The position numbers and the translations under genes were made by a program. This document shows, piece after piece, positions 18,746 through 27,420 of a stretch of DNA of 42,834 bases. Source of the stretch: Rhodocyclaceae bacterium. Its GTDB lineage: Bacteria; Pseudomonadota; Gammaproteobacteria; Burkholderiales; Usitatibacteraceae. The notes beneath the pieces are model-generated. The model worked only from the letters and a program-made list of their open reading frames with translations, did not search any database and was not told the origin of the DNA. The number at the start of each line of letters is the position of its first letter. Position 1 is the first letter of the stretch. The stretch lies in the NCBI GenBank assembly GCA_020247395.1, contig JADCJC010000001.1, positions 1-42,834 of the forward strand, in the 5' to 3' direction.

Positions 18746-19068
18746 TTCGCTGCCCCGGCTGGCGCAGACGCGGGTGGTGCGGCCCAAGACGTGGACGATT
18801 TCGCCGACCGGTCGAGAGTTACCATGACAGTTCGCTTCGGATCCGGCAAGGTCATGGACAATTCACGCGACGCCCTTTGCTCGATCCGTTTGTGTGTTCC
18901 GAGTGTCTGACTCTCGATTTGTAGCTCGCGCCATTCCTGATCGAGTTTTGCCTCACGGTCTTTTTCCGATTGCAAGTCAATGAATGCCTTACGCGCCTGA
19001 TGCTGTGAGGTCACAACCGACAGCGCACAACATACCAACACCACGAGCAACAGGAGGTTTAGGCGCAT
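18742..19068 (-). CDS. ftsL: Cell division protein FtsL
   Basis: 108 aa bitopic protein of the FtsQLB complex. One transmembrane segment at the very N-terminus (LNLLLLVVLVCCALSVV) is followed by a short periplasmic coiled coil (DLQSEKDREAKLDQEWRELQ) and an Ala/Pro-rich tail. It lies between rsmH and ftsI, the conserved place for ftsL. ATG 19068 overlaps the rsmH stop by one base (TGATG); GTG 19071 is an equally possible start, giving one extra residue. The family is poorly conserved, so topology and position carry the call. Confidence 0.93.
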   Translation of the reverse strand: MRLNLLLLVVLVCCALSVVTSQHQARKAFIDLQSEKDREAKLDQEWRELQIESQTLGTHKRIEQRASRELSMTLPDPKRTVMVTLDRSAKSSTSWAAPPASAPAGAAK

Positions 19069-20000
19069 CACTGCGAGACTCCCGTGCGCTCGGCCACGCG
19101 CATGACGGCGGACCGCGCACGCGGATTCGCGGCGACTTCCGCGTCACTCGCTTTAACGGCGCGACCTACTAGGGCGAGCGTGGCTTGGTTGATTTCATTC
19201 GCGCGGATTGGGAAATCGGAGGGGAGCGAATCCTTGCGTGATGCAGACTGCATGAAGCGCTTGACGATCCGGTCTTCCAAAGAATGAAAACTGATTACCA
19301 CCAACCTACCTCCGACCGCCAGACGCGACACCGCCTGCGGCAACATCGTTTCTACTTCTTCAAGCTCTTGATTGATGAAAATCCGAAGAGCTTGAAACGT
19401 GCGGGTCGCTGGATTGAAGCCCGGCTCGCGTGTGCGGACGGTTTCACCCACGAGTTTGGCAAGCTCGCGCGTCGTCCGTAGACGTCCGGGGCCCCTTGCC
19501 GCAACAATCTTTCTTGCAATGGCCTTAGCAAACCGTTCTTCACCATAGCGCCAGATGACCTCCCCTATTTCTTGTTCGTCTGCTCTCGCCAACCAATCCG
19601 CCACCGTCACGCCTTGTGTCTGATCCATCCGCATATCAAGCGGCGCATCAAACCGAAACGAAAACCCCCTTTGCCCATCATCGAGCTGCGGCGAGGACAC
19701 GCCTAAGTCCGCCAACACACCATCAACTTTTTCAACGCCTGAATCGTCGAGCACCCGCTTGAATTCACTCATCGACGCGTGGTGCAACGTAAACCTTGGA
19801 TCACTGATGTCACACGCGTCAATCGCGGCGACATCGCGATCAATTGCAATCAGCCTGCCTTGTCCTCCCAACGTGTTGAGGATAAGACGTGAATGTCCGC
19901 CCCTGCCAAATGTGCAATCGACATACGTGCCGTTTTCACGAATACGGAGGGCCGACACCGCTTCATGGAGGAGAACGGTGGTGTGGAGGCTTTCATTCAC
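19068..20000 (-). CDS. rsmH: 16S rRNA (cytosine(1402)-N4)-methyltransferase RsmH
   Basis: 310 aa SAM-dependent methyltransferase (formerly MraW) that methylates N4 of C1402 in 16S rRNA. It begins [20 protein letters not shown] at GTG 20000, with AGAGGG just upstream; the frame stays open 33 codons more into mraZ, but the chosen start gives the family length. SAM-binding [16 protein letters not shown] and later [18 protein letters not shown] and [13 protein letters not shown] are diagnostic. RsmI, which modifies the same nucleotide, is encoded at 25110-26024. Confidence 0.97.
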   Translation of the reverse strand: MNESLHTTVLLHEAVSALRIRENGTYVDCTFGRGGHSRLILNTLGGQGRLIAIDRDVAAIDACDISDPRFTLHHASMSEFKRVLDDSGVEKVDGVLADLGVSSPQLDDGQRGFSFRFDAPLDMRMDQTQGVTVADWLARADEQEIGEVIWRYGEERFAKAIARKIVAARGPGRLRTTRELAKLVGETVRTREPGFNPATRTFQALRIFINQELEEVETMLPQAVSRLAVGGRLVVISFHSLEDRIVKRFMQSASRKDSLPSDFPIRANEINQATLALVGRAVKASDAEVAANPRARSAVMRVAERTGVSQ

Positions 20001-20008
20001 CCGACCCT

Positions 20009-20452
20009 CTAGAGAGAGAAGTTCTCTGTGCCTGGCGGCAACCCGGCGGCGCCCGAGGTGAGGGCGGCAATTTGCTCGTTCCAAGCGGTCAACGACCACA
20101 CTTCAAAGTGGGTTCCTTGGCCGACGAACATGATTTGCTTCTCAATTCCCGCGAAGCTGCGGAGCTCTGGCGACAACAAAATACGGCCAGCGTTATCGAG
20201 CGTGGTGTTCTCCGCAAAACCGATCAGCATGCGCTTCCAAACCGACGCGGTTGCATCGAGCGACGGGAAGGTCATCACGCGGCTACGAATCGGCTCCCAA
20301 TTCGCTTCAGGATAGAGCAACACACACTTGTGCGGATGCGCGGTCATGACCAGCTTGCCCGCAGACGGTGCCGCCAAGGCCTCGCGGTGTTTCACCGGCA
20401 CGGCGAGACGGCCCTTCGCGTCGAGATTAATCTGTGAAGCACCCTGAAACAC
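20009..20452 (-). CDS. mraZ: Transcriptional regulator MraZ
   Basis: 147 aa DNA-binding protein with two SpoVT/AbrB-like repeats, seen as [16 protein letters not shown] and [15 protein letters not shown]. It represses the dcw operon in E. coli by binding ten-base-spaced boxes upstream of its own gene. The start is GTG 20452 ([20 protein letters not shown]) with GAGG eleven bases before it. It is the first gene of the cluster, eight bases before rsmH. Matching boxes are present at 20581-20605, so autoregulation is likely. Confidence 0.97.
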   Translation of the reverse strand: MFQGASQINLDAKGRLAVPVKHREALAAPSAGKLVMTAHPHKCVLLYPEANWEPIRSRVMTFPSLDATASVWKRMLIGFAENTTLDNAGRILLSPELRSFAGIEKQIMFVGQGTHFEVWSLTAWNEQIAALTSGAAGLPPGTENFSL

Positions 20453-20580
20453 GTCTGCAAATCCTCAAAAAAACGTTGTCATGCCGCAAAGCCAGAGGGG
20501 GTCGATTCTGGCTACCGATGATTCGCCAGACCCTGGCCAGACCCCGGTCGCACACCAAACGGCCGAAAAAAGCAGGAAAA

Positions 20581-20605
20581 ATACCTTTATTCCCACTTTT
20601 CACCA
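20581..20605 (-). promoter_or_regulatory. Candidate MraZ operator boxes
   Basis: On the minus strand three pentamers stand exactly ten bases apart: TGGTG (20605-20601), TGGGA (20595-20591) and GGTAT (20585-20581). MraZ boxes of other proteobacteria are TGGG-type direct repeats with five-base spacers. They start a few bases after the predicted transcription start, a position suited to repression. Confidence 0.6.
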
Positions 20606-20614
20606 CTTGTGGAC

Positions 20615-20643
20615 ACTATAGGCAAACAAAAACCTGCGGTCAA
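20615..20643 (-). promoter_or_regulatory. Sigma70-type promoter of the dcw operon
   Basis: TTGACC (20643-20638) and TATAGT (20620-20615) on the minus strand are separated by exactly 17 bases, close to consensus at both boxes. Transcription would start near 20608, at the first MraZ box. The -35 box is the loop of a perfect 7-bp hairpin (20631-20650). Confidence 0.7.
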
Positions 20644-20663
20644 GCAGGTTTTTAAGATTTTTT
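20631..20663 (+). terminator. Hairpin with T-runs enclosing the dcw -35 box
   Basis: AACCTGC (20631-20637) pairs with GCAGGTT (20644-20650) across the 6-base loop GGTCAA; on the plus strand TTTTTAAGATTTTTT follows. It has the form of an intrinsic terminator on the plus strand and also has TTTTTGTTT on the minus side. No gene upstream on the plus strand obviously needs it, so it may stop antisense transcription from the dcw side toward the TSUP gene. Confidence 0.45.
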
Positions 20664-20723
20664 CTTTATGGTTCAGGGACTTAGCGTGTTTTGTTGATGC
20701 GAAATAACCTGTGGAAAACTCCT

Positions 20724-20751
20724 TTGATAATTAATGAGATAGCCTTAATAC
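20724..20751 (+). promoter_or_regulatory. Candidate promoter of the TSUP gene
   Basis: TTGATA (20724-20729), 16 bases, then TAATAC (20746-20751) on the plus strand, in an AT-rich patch. It would start a transcript near 20758 with a leader of about 135 bases. Supported only by box similarity. Confidence 0.35.
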
Positions 20752-20894
20752 CTAAAGTAACTTCGTAGGAATTTTGCTGAAAAATCAGGCAATTACTGTA
20801 ATTTTATACATAAATCTGGCCTGCTTGGCTTTTGGGCCTACAGGCACAGTCGCTCCGCGCACGAGATCGCCATTTACCTCGGCGTCGCCGGATA

Positions 20895-21746
20895 ATGCTT
20901 TTCCGTCCTTACGCATCCAACTTGCCGCTACACAGATCCGTGGATTTTGACTTCTCCCGCGCCGCCGGCATTTCACTCGCCTCGTGGTCCTTCGCCGCAC
21001 TACTAGCCCTCGCATTTTTTGCCGGACTCGTTGACTCCGTCATCGGTGGCGGCGGGCTCATTCAAGTGCCGGCGCTGCTGGTGTTTCTCCCCGGTGCGCC
21101 CGTGGCAACCATATTCGGCACAAACAAAATCGTTTCGTTCGCGGGTACATCGGTGGCGTTGGCAAAAATTTCGCGGGCCGTTGCGATCCCATGGAAGACG
21201 GTGTTGCCCGCCGCATTGATCGCGGCAATATTTGCATTCATCGGCGCGCGTGCCGTGACGATGATTGATCCGAAGCTGTTAAAGCCGATCATCCTGTTAC
21301 TGTTGATTGGCGTTGCGATTTACACCTTTATGCGCAAAGACTTCGGTGCCCTGCATCAGCCAAAGTTTGCACAGTCGCACGAACGATTGGTTGCCGTTCT
21401 CGTCGGCGTGGTGCTGGGTTTTTACGAAGGTTTTTTCGGCCCCGGAACGGGCAGCTTCTTGATCTTCGCTTTTGTTGGTCTGTTGGGCTTTAACTTTTTG
21501 ACTGCATCAGCCTCAGCGAAGGTGGTCAACATCACCACCAACATCGCGGCAACGGCGTGGTTTGCGTGGAGCGGTAACATCCTTTACAAACTTGCCATCC
21601 CGATGGCGGCTGCCAATATCGCTGGTGCCTGGGTCGGCGCACATCTTGCGGTTAACCGCGGCAGCGGTTTTTTACGCGTATTTTTCTTGTGTGTGATCAC
21701 CGCGTTGATGTGCCGTTTTGGATGGGACATCTACACGTCACGCTAA
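20895..21746 (+). CDS. TSUP family membrane transporter
   Basis: About 283 aa membrane protein of the TauE/SafE (TSUP, DUF81) family, whose studied members export or import sulfite, sulfoacetate, sulfate and related organic anions; the substrate cannot be told here. Seven to eight hydrophobic segments are visible. The two diagnostic half-repeats are FFAGLVDSVIGGGGLIQVPA and later GFYEGFFGPGTGSFLIF. ATG 20895 is chosen, but the ribosome site is weak and the frame is open upstream to a TTG at 20832. Codons before about 20960 are basic and poorly typical, so the true start could be later. It converges with rnpB. Confidence 0.85.
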   Translation: MLFRPYASNLPLHRSVDFDFSRAAGISLASWSFAALLALAFFAGLVDSVIGGGGLIQVPALLVFLPGAPVATIFGTNKIVSFAGTSVALAKISRAVAIPWKTVLPAALIAAIFAFIGARAVTMIDPKLLKPIILLLLIGVAIYTFMRKDFGALHQPKFAQSHERLVAVLVGVVLGFYEGFFGPGTGSFLIFAFVGLLGFNFLTASASAKVVNITTNIAATAWFAWSGNILYKLAIPMAAANIAGAWVGAHLAVNRGSGFLRVFFLCVITALMCRFGWDIYTSR

Positions 21747-21754
21747 GCTGGAAA

Positions 21755-22070
21755 GTGGAAGCCCACCGATAGGCCGGATTCTGTTACGCCCCTTGGCTCG
21801 CGCCTTGGGGTATGACAGTCATTCATCTCGAACGTACGTTACCGTACGCCTCTAGCTACCTACCCGCAGGCTCCGCGAGCAACATCAACGCCTGCCTATT
21901 TGGTATTGCTCCGAGTAGAGATTGCCCGTTTCACCTGGAGTTAACCAGCTCGTCTCTGTTGCTCTAATCCTCACCTCGCGGTGGATGGGCGTTACCCACT
22001 ACTCTGCTCTGTGGAGTCCGGACCTTCCTCTATGCAACGAGTACACAGCGACTGTCTGGTGAGCTTCCGC
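21755..22070 (-). ncRNA. rnpB: RNase P RNA (bacterial type A, compact)
   Basis: Catalytic RNA that trims the 5' leader of tRNA precursors. P1 pairs GGAAGCTCACC (5') with GGTGGGCTTCC (3'). Conserved stretches on the minus strand are CAGACAGTCGC, GAGGAAGGTCCGGACTCCA, CAACAGAGACGAG, GGTGAAACGGG, CAATACCAAATAGGCAGG, GAGATGAATGACTGTC and ACAGAATCCGGCCTATCGG. P13 and P14 of the E. coli RNA are absent, P12 shrinks to CTGG/CCAG and P3 to a 5-bp stem with a 9-base loop. The length is about 312 nt, shorter than the 377 nt of E. coli. Ends are estimated from P1. Betaproteobacteria often keep rnpB next to mraZ. Confidence 0.95.
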
Positions 22071-22074
22071 GCAA

Positions 22075-22080
22075 ATTATC
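22075..22080 (-). promoter_or_regulatory. Likely -10 box of rnpB
   Basis: GATAAT (22080-22075, minus strand) ends six bases before the expected 5' end of the RNase P RNA, the right distance for a -10 element. No convincing -35 box is visible at 16-18 bases. Confidence 0.45.
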
Positions 22081-22140
22081 CCATGCGCAAGTTACAAGCT
22101 GGCAGCGTTGTCGAAATCGAACCGAAAAGGAAATTCGTGC

Positions 22141-23061
22141 TTACCTAGGCGCTGCTTCACGCAGCGCTCGCATACCATCGCTGTAGTTGATGTCAATTAA
22201 GGGGATAAATCCTTCGTACGCTGCGAGTTTTCCGGCACGCTCCATTATCCACATCGCTAAGTCGAGAACGTGTCCATTCTTTTCTTTGATCGCGGACTTC
22301 GATACATAGATATACAGAACCCTTGCGAGTTTTGAGTATGACTCGTTTAGCACGGCCTCACGGGTCGGCGAGATTGCACCACGCCCAAAATTTACCGGCA
22401 CTTTCCACACCGCGATGCGGCTGTCCGATAACGCACCGAGCGAAACGAATCCGATCGCGCTTGGATCGTTGGCAACCATCTTGGCCACTTCTAGGTGATC
22501 TTTGTCGGTTTTTGCATCCGGGCGGACAAACCCTCTCATGCCGTGAACAACATTGCCAAAAAAAGCGTTTGTCCCCGATTTTGGATCTAGCGAGATCACG
22601 GTCAGCGGGGCATCCGGCAAGGTCGCGCGAACTTGCGACCACCGCGTCACTTTGCCCACGCTTTCTGGGGAAAATATCAATCTCAGTTCAGCTAGGGAGA
22701 GTTCGCTTATGAGCACTCGTGAGGGATGTGCAATGACCGCGATGGCATCAAATGCAATCGGCAACTCAACATATGCGACACCTGCTTTCTGGCAGCGTGC
22801 AACGGTTTCACTATCCATGATCGTTGAAGCTAGCGCCATTGCAACCCGCCCTTCACAGAGATCCTTAAAGCCTTGTGAAGTCCCACGAAAATCGGTCGTC
22901 ACCGCGACGCCCTTGCCAGGCCCACGTGCGTATTGCGACAGGGCGTTTTGTGCGAGGGATTCCATCGTATCGGAACCAGAAATCTTGATTTGGGCTGCTA
23001 GCGCTTGCCCGAAACTAAAAAGGAGTGCGATTACGCACACTCCACGTATCATCAAATACAT
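22141..23061 (-). CDS. PstS-like periplasmic phosphate-binding protein
   Basis: 306 aa type II periplasmic binding protein, related to PstS/SphX. ATG 23061 has a perfect AGGAGG nine bases upstream, which decides against the 39 extra codons of the open frame. A signal peptide (VCVIALLFSFGQALAA) ends at an AxA site. The mature protein starts KISGSDTMESLAQNALSQYA, and DFRGTSQGFKDLCEGRVAMALAS and DPKSGTNAFFGNVVHG match the phosphate-contact loops. No permease or ATPase gene is adjacent, so it may act with transporter genes elsewhere or in sensing or attachment. No Pho box was recognised in front of it. Confidence 0.85.
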   Translation of the reverse strand: MYLMIRGVCVIALLFSFGQALAAQIKISGSDTMESLAQNALSQYARGPGKGVAVTTDFRGTSQGFKDLCEGRVAMALASTIMDSETVARCQKAGVAYVELPIAFDAIAVIAHPSRVLISELSLAELRLIFSPESVGKVTRWSQVRATLPDAPLTVISLDPKSGTNAFFGNVVHGMRGFVRPDAKTDKDHLEVAKMVANDPSAIGFVSLGALSDSRIAVWKVPVNFGRGAISPTREAVLNESYSKLARVLYIYVSKSAIKEKNGHVLDLAMWIMERAGKLAAYEGFIPLIDINYSDGMRALREAAPR

Positions 23062-23264
23062 TTTGTCTTCCTCCTGTTGATGCGCGACGAATGCCGCATG
23101 CGCACTCGTGATCCGCGTTAAACGAGCGGCAGTCGGAGCGTAATAATAAACTTTACTGCTCGGAGGGGGCTCCGCCAAACTTGTCCTAAATCAACAATCG
23201 CGCGGCAAACAGGTGAAACATTGTGAACTCTCAACATAAGCCGGCAAGCGAACAGCCGAACCCA

Positions 23265-24059
23265 TCAGCGCCGATAACCTGCGCAAAAGTAGGAAGCATT
23301 TTCGTAGAAGGCCGGCATCTCGTTGCGCACATCCCACCCAGGGATCCCGAGCAACGGCAACGGGGCAAGATTACGCGAGGACGCGAGGTTTACCGAGCTC
23401 GCGAGCCAGTTTGCCGCAGCGGCATCGAGGTCGGAATCAATTGGCTGCGCGAGCAACATCGCTTTGGCGGTAAGCCCGATGAACGGGGCGACCGATTTCT
23501 CTAGAAGACCATGGCCGACTAACAGAAATCTCATGTTGTTAACTACATCGCAACGACGAGAAACAAATAGTTCACGCCAGCGAAAATCGCGAATCATTCT
23601 AAGTAGTGCGGTGTCCTCACTGACGACGATCACGCCGCTCTCATCAAACATCGTCAATACGTCACGCGGCGTCGAGCGCGCCTTTGCTCCGTGCGTTAGA
23701 TCGCGCTGCATGAGGAACACGTGTCCCGCATTGATAGCGCTCTTCAGCTTAGGACATGACAACCACTGCAAGGCGTTAAACAGGTCGTGTCGGTTGTCGC
23801 GCGTTGGGATCGTACCGCGCTCGGCAATCAGCGTTTCGTAGTGCATCGCGCCGCCATTGACAATCGGTGGCGCGAACACAATCGGTCGACCGTACGAGTT
23901 GCACAGACCGCGCCGCTCGGCCATGGAATTTAGCGCGTCTAGAGACGGCCACTCATCGACGGGTAACTCATTGGCGGCAGCGCGAATCGCAGCAAAGAGG
24001 GGGGCGTCTAACTGCCTCCGAATCTCGTGCCAGCTATCCCGGCTCAGGCCATCCGCCAC
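23265..24059 (-). CDS. DUF3025 domain protein
   Basis: 264 aa protein of unknown function. The family hallmark is around residues 73-110, HYETLIAERGTIPTRDNRHD then LFNALQWLSCPKLKSAINAG, with further conserved FDESGVIVVSED and LLVGHGLLEK. No signal peptide or membrane segment. The start is GTG 24059, overlapping the pyrC end by 16 bases, with AGGTGAAGAG just upstream. DUF3025 next to pyrC is a frequent betaproteobacterial arrangement; the function is not known to me. Confidence 0.85.
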   Translation of the reverse strand: MADGLSRDSWHEIRRQLDAPLFAAIRAAANELPVDEWPSLDALNSMAERRGLCNSYGRPIVFAPPIVNGGAMHYETLIAERGTIPTRDNRHDLFNALQWLSCPKLKSAINAGHVFLMQRDLTHGAKARSTPRDVLTMFDESGVIVVSEDTALLRMIRDFRWRELFVSRRCDVVNNMRFLLVGHGLLEKSVAPFIGLTAKAMLLAQPIDSDLDAAAANWLASSVNLASSRNLAPLPLLGIPGWDVRNEMPAFYENASYFCAGYRR

Positions 24060-25075
24060 GTCAGCTCTTCACCTGCGCGCAGCGGTACAAGCCCCGACTC
24101 CATGAACGGCACTTCGTCCGGGATGCGCCACTTGGTTTTGTGTAGCGTGACTGTGCCGGTGTTGCGGGGTAGCCGATAGAAGTCAGGGCCGTAAAAACTT
24201 GCAAAGGCTTCCAGTTTATCGAGCGCGCCAGCCGTTTCAAACGCCTCGGCGTACAACTCCAAGGCGTGTAATGCCGAGTAGCAGCCGGCACTGCCGCAGC
24301 AGGCTTCTTTTGCGTTCTTGGTATGCGGCGCACTATCGGTGCCGAGAAAAAACATTGGATTACCGGATGTCGCTGCTTGCACCAGCGCCAGCCGATGTTC
24401 TTCACGTTTCAAAATTGGCAGACAGTAAAAATGCGGGCGAATCCCGCCTTTAAAAATTGCGTTGCGACTGAACAGCAAATGCTGCGGCGTGATGGTGGCA
24501 GCCACATTGTCACTCGCTGCCAACACAAACTTCACCGAGTCTGCCGTTGTAATGTGTTCGAGCACGATGCGTAGTTTTGGGAAGCGCTGCACCAACGGCA
24601 TCAGATGTTTTTCTAGAAACACTTTTTCGCGGTCAAACACGTCAATATCGTCCCCGGTCACTTCGCCATGCAGCAGCAGTGGCAGATCAACCTGCTGCAT
24701 TGCTTCAAACACCGCGTCACATTTTCGAATGTCGGTGACGCCGGAATCAGAATTGGTCGTGGCACCCGCCGGATAATATTTGACCGCTTTAACAAAAGCC
24801 GATGCCTTCGCTGCAAAGATGTCTCCCGCTGAGGTGTTGTCAGTCAAATACAATGTCATCAGCGGTTCAAAGTTCATGTCCGACGGAACTGCCGCCAAGA
24901 TACGGTCGCGATATGCGGCAGCGTCCGCAACTGTGCGAACCGGCGGCTTTAAGTTCGGCATGATGATCGCCCGCGCGAATTGCCTCGCCGTATGCGGCAA
25001 CACTGCGGCCAAGGCGGCTCCGTCACGAACATGCAGGTGCCAATCGTCGGGTCGGGTGATGGTAAGTGATTGCAT
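24044..25075 (-). CDS. pyrC: Dihydroorotase PyrC
   Basis: About 343 aa zinc amidohydrolase that closes N-carbamoyl-L-aspartate to dihydroorotate in pyrimidine synthesis. The motifs are ITRPDDWHLHVRDG (metal His pair and substrate Arg), AVKYYPAGATTNSDSG (carbamylated Lys), LLLHGEV, LEHITT (metal His) and FLGTDSAPH (catalytic Asp). I chose ATG 25075 (MQSLTITRPD) because it fits the family start and lies downstream of a perfect TATAAT at 25099-25094; ATG 25093 would add six residues and ATG 25132 would run into rsmI. Confidence 0.95.
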   Translation of the reverse strand: MQSLTITRPDDWHLHVRDGAALAAVLPHTARQFARAIIMPNLKPPVRTVADAAAYRDRILAAVPSDMNFEPLMTLYLTDNTSAGDIFAAKASAFVKAVKYYPAGATTNSDSGVTDIRKCDAVFEAMQQVDLPLLLHGEVTGDDIDVFDREKVFLEKHLMPLVQRFPKLRIVLEHITTADSVKFVLAASDNVAATITPQHLLFSRNAIFKGGIRPHFYCLPILKREEHRLALVQAATSGNPMFFLGTDSAPHTKNAKEACCGSAGCYSALHALELYAEAFETAGALDKLEAFASFYGPDFYRLPRNTGTVTLHKTKWRIPDEVPFMESGLVPLRAGEELTWRMA

Positions 25076-25109
25076 ATGAATTTGCACATCCATATTATAG
25101 AAGTGTGCG

Positions 25110-26024
25110 CTAACCTTCCGCTGATTCATCACGAATTTGCAGCGCTAAGTCGTAAACCGTGTTCTTCTTTTCACCCGTCAGTTGTACCGCCATCGCCACG
25201 GATTGTTTGACTGGTAACTCGGCAAGCAGGATTCGCAAGGTGCGCTCCAGTGTTGCCGCTCCAAGCTCTTTTGCCTCATTCGCCGCGTCCTGATTGGGCT
25301 TTGTTAGCACGAGAACAAACTCCCCGCGCTGCTGATTGCTGTCGCTTTCGAGCCAGCCAACCGCGTCCGCGAGAGGCAGCCGTTTGATGATTTCAAACTT
25401 CTTTGTGATCTCTCTGCAGATGACAATCTGGCGGCTAGCGCCGAACACCGCCGCAATATCGGTCATCGACTCAACAATCCGATGCGGCGACTCGTAGAGC
25501 ACGACTGGATAACGAAGCGCATAAAGCGCCGCCAACGCGCGCTTTCGTTCACCGGCCTTGGCCGGCAAGAAACCGTGAAACAGGAAGCCGGCCTCGCCCT
25601 CCCCGCTAGCCGATACTGCCGCGACCACCGCCGAGGCACCTGGTATCGGTACCACCTTCAAATTCGCGGCATGGACGGCTGCGACCACCCGTGCGCCTGG
25701 ATCGCTGATCGCAGGGGTGCCGGCATCGGTCACAAGCGCCACACTCTTGCCCTCTGTGATGAGCTTGACGACACCACCTGCCGCTTGCTGCTCATTGTGG
25801 TCGTGTACCGCGATCAGCCGGGCTTTGATAGCGTAGTGACCCAATAGCGACTGTGCATTCCGCGTGTCCTCGGCGGCGATTACATCCGCGTGCCCGAGCA
25901 CATTGAGCGCGCGATCAGAGATGTCGCGGAGATTACCGATGGGAGTGGCCACCACATATAATGCGGCTTCGAGCTTTACCTCTTGTTCTTGGGACTCGAT
26001 TCCTTCGTTTTGCATGGGTGGCAT
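25110..26024 (-). CDS. rsmI: 16S rRNA (cytidine(1402)-2'-O)-methyltransferase RsmI
   Basis: 304 aa SAM-dependent methyltransferase of the tetrapyrrole-methylase fold (YraL). It shows LYVVATPIGNLRDISDRALN, IAAEDTRNAQSLL, VTDAGTPAISDPGARVV and GEFVLVL. It acts on the same nucleotide as RsmH of this window. The start is uncertain among TTG 26027, ATG 26024 and ATG 26015, none with a strong ribosome site. It stands head to head with the lpoA-like gene with almost no space between the starts, so each promoter must lie inside the other gene or the other start must be later. Confidence 0.95.
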   Translation of the reverse strand: MPPMQNEGIESQEQEVKLEAALYVVATPIGNLRDISDRALNVLGHADVIAAEDTRNAQSLLGHYAIKARLIAVHDHNEQQAAGGVVKLITEGKSVALVTDAGTPAISDPGARVVAAVHAANLKVVPIPGASAVVAAVSASGEGEAGFLFHGFLPAKAGERKRALAALYALRYPVVLYESPHRIVESMTDIAAVFGASRQIVICREITKKFEIIKRLPLADAVGWLESDSNQQRGEFVLVLTKPNQDAANEAKELGAATLERTLRILLAELPVKQSVAMAVQLTGEKKNTVYDLALQIRDESAEG

Positions 26025-26030
26025 CAATCA

Positions 26031-27383
26031 ATGGCTCTGGTTCTGAATTCGAGTAACGGCACCGAATCTACCGCCTCGCCCAGACCGACTCCGGCGGGGC
26101 GCGTCATTGAGTGTGCGCCATTGATGCTTTCGGTGCTACTGGCGACAATGCCAATATCCGCAGTATCGCAAGAAAAGCCGGTAGCGCCGCATAAGACGAG
26201 TGACGCACCCGCGCCACTTATTGTCGCTCCATCGGCGGCCGCGAATACCATGATACCCGCCCCTACCGCATCCGGCTCGAAGGAGAGTGGGTCGACCAAG
26301 CTCGCGGCAGAGGCACCCCCGGCCGAGAAACTAAAAGTGATCGCGCTCATTCTGCCACTTTCGTCAAAAGTACTTGGCAAAGCGGCTGAAGCGGCCAAAG
26401 CTGGTTTTCTCACCGCCGCCGAGTTAAGCGGTAAAACGCAGTTCGAGGCGCGTGTGTATCTGGCCGAAGACGAAGCAAATTCGATGGCGTTGCTTTATCG
26501 TAAGGCTGTAACAGAAGGCACCGTGGCAGTTGTGGCCGGTTTGACGCGTGACGGCGCGACCATTGTTGCGCGGGAATCCGGATTTTTGCCCACGCTGGCG
26601 CTGAACACGCCGGCAGATCTGAGTCGTGCAGACGCCAATAACTTCTTCTACATAACGCTTTCACTCGACTGGGATGCAAGACTCGCCGCGCGCGCAGCGG
26701 CCGCCGACGGGTTTCGCAATGTCGCGATTGTGGTGAGTAACGCATCTCTGGCAAAACGCACACAAGAGGCGTTTGAAAAGGAATGGCTCAAGCTTGGCGG
26801 CACTGTTGCCACACGCATCCTCTTTTCCGGTGACTTGGACGACGCGCCGAAAGTAAGGACAGCGATGGAGAAATCCGACGCCGCCAAGGCAGATGTCGTT
26901 TTCCTCGCTGCCGACATGTCAGTTGCGCGTTTTGCGCGCCCCTACCTGCCGCAGGGCCTGCCAGTTTTTGCCACAGCGCAGACATTTGACCCGCGCGCCG
27001 GTGCGGTAGAAAACCTCGATCTTGATAGCGTTAAGTATCCGGAGATACCGTGGTTCGCTGAGCGCGATCGCGCTGCCGTAATTGCGTATGCGAGACCGCA
27101 AGACGGGATGCCGACCGAGTATGAACGGCTCTACGCATTGGGTATCGACGCTTGGCGGATCGTTTATGCGTTGGTCGACACGGCCGCCAACGCCCAGACC
27201 AATAAAGCAGCCGGTGTCACGGTTGTTTCTACGGTGCCGGTGCGAAGCAACGCCAAGCAGCCGTTTATGCCGATTGATGGGGTTACCGGTCGCATCACAC
27301 TTGAGGGCAACCAGTTCTTGCGAGCACTACCGCTTGTCGAAATGCGCGACGGCCGACCGCAGGTCGTCAAGCTGGCAGACTAG
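26031..27383 (+). CDS. lpoA: LpoA-like penicillin-binding protein activator
   Basis: About 450 aa from ATG 26031 (GGTGG nine bases before), with ATG 26124 as an alternative directly before the hydrophobic core. The region LMLSVLLATMPISAVSQEK looks like a signal peptide. An Ala/Pro/Ser-rich linker follows (to about residue 100), then a periplasmic-binding-type domain beginning KLKVIALILPLSSKVLGKAA and ending with FMPIDGVTGRITLEG, typical of LpoA (YraM), which activates PBP1A. Position between rsmI and yraN matches E. coli. Oddly, no lipobox cysteine follows the signal, whereas LpoA is an outer-membrane lipoprotein. It also lacks an evident N-terminal TPR domain. Confidence 0.8.
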   Translation: MALVLNSSNGTESTASPRPTPAGRVIECAPLMLSVLLATMPISAVSQEKPVAPHKTSDAPAPLIVAPSAAANTMIPAPTASGSKESGSTKLAAEAPPAEKLKVIALILPLSSKVLGKAAEAAKAGFLTAAELSGKTQFEARVYLAEDEANSMALLYRKAVTEGTVAVVAGLTRDGATIVARESGFLPTLALNTPADLSRADANNFFYITLSLDWDARLAARAAAADGFRNVAIVVSNASLAKRTQEAFEKEWLKLGGTVATRILFSGDLDDAPKVRTAMEKSDAAKADVVFLAADMSVARFARPYLPQGLPVFATAQTFDPRAGAVENLDLDSVKYPEIPWFAERDRAAVIAYARPQDGMPTEYERLYALGIDAWRIVYALVDTAANAQTNKAAGVTVVSTVPVRSNAKQPFMPIDGVTGRITLEGNQFLRALPLVEMRDGRPQVVKLAD

Positions 27384-27420
27384 TTGCGGCTACGCGACCG
27401 ACATTACGGGAATTAAGATA

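Noticed and set aside
20785-20916. Minus-strand frame of 43 codons before the TSUP gene
   Set aside because: Protein-like composition, but no ribosome site, no known family, and it overlaps the proposed TSUP start.
23062-23264. Pho box before the PstS-like gene
   Set aside because: No direct CTGTCAT-type repeats at 11-base spacing could be found.
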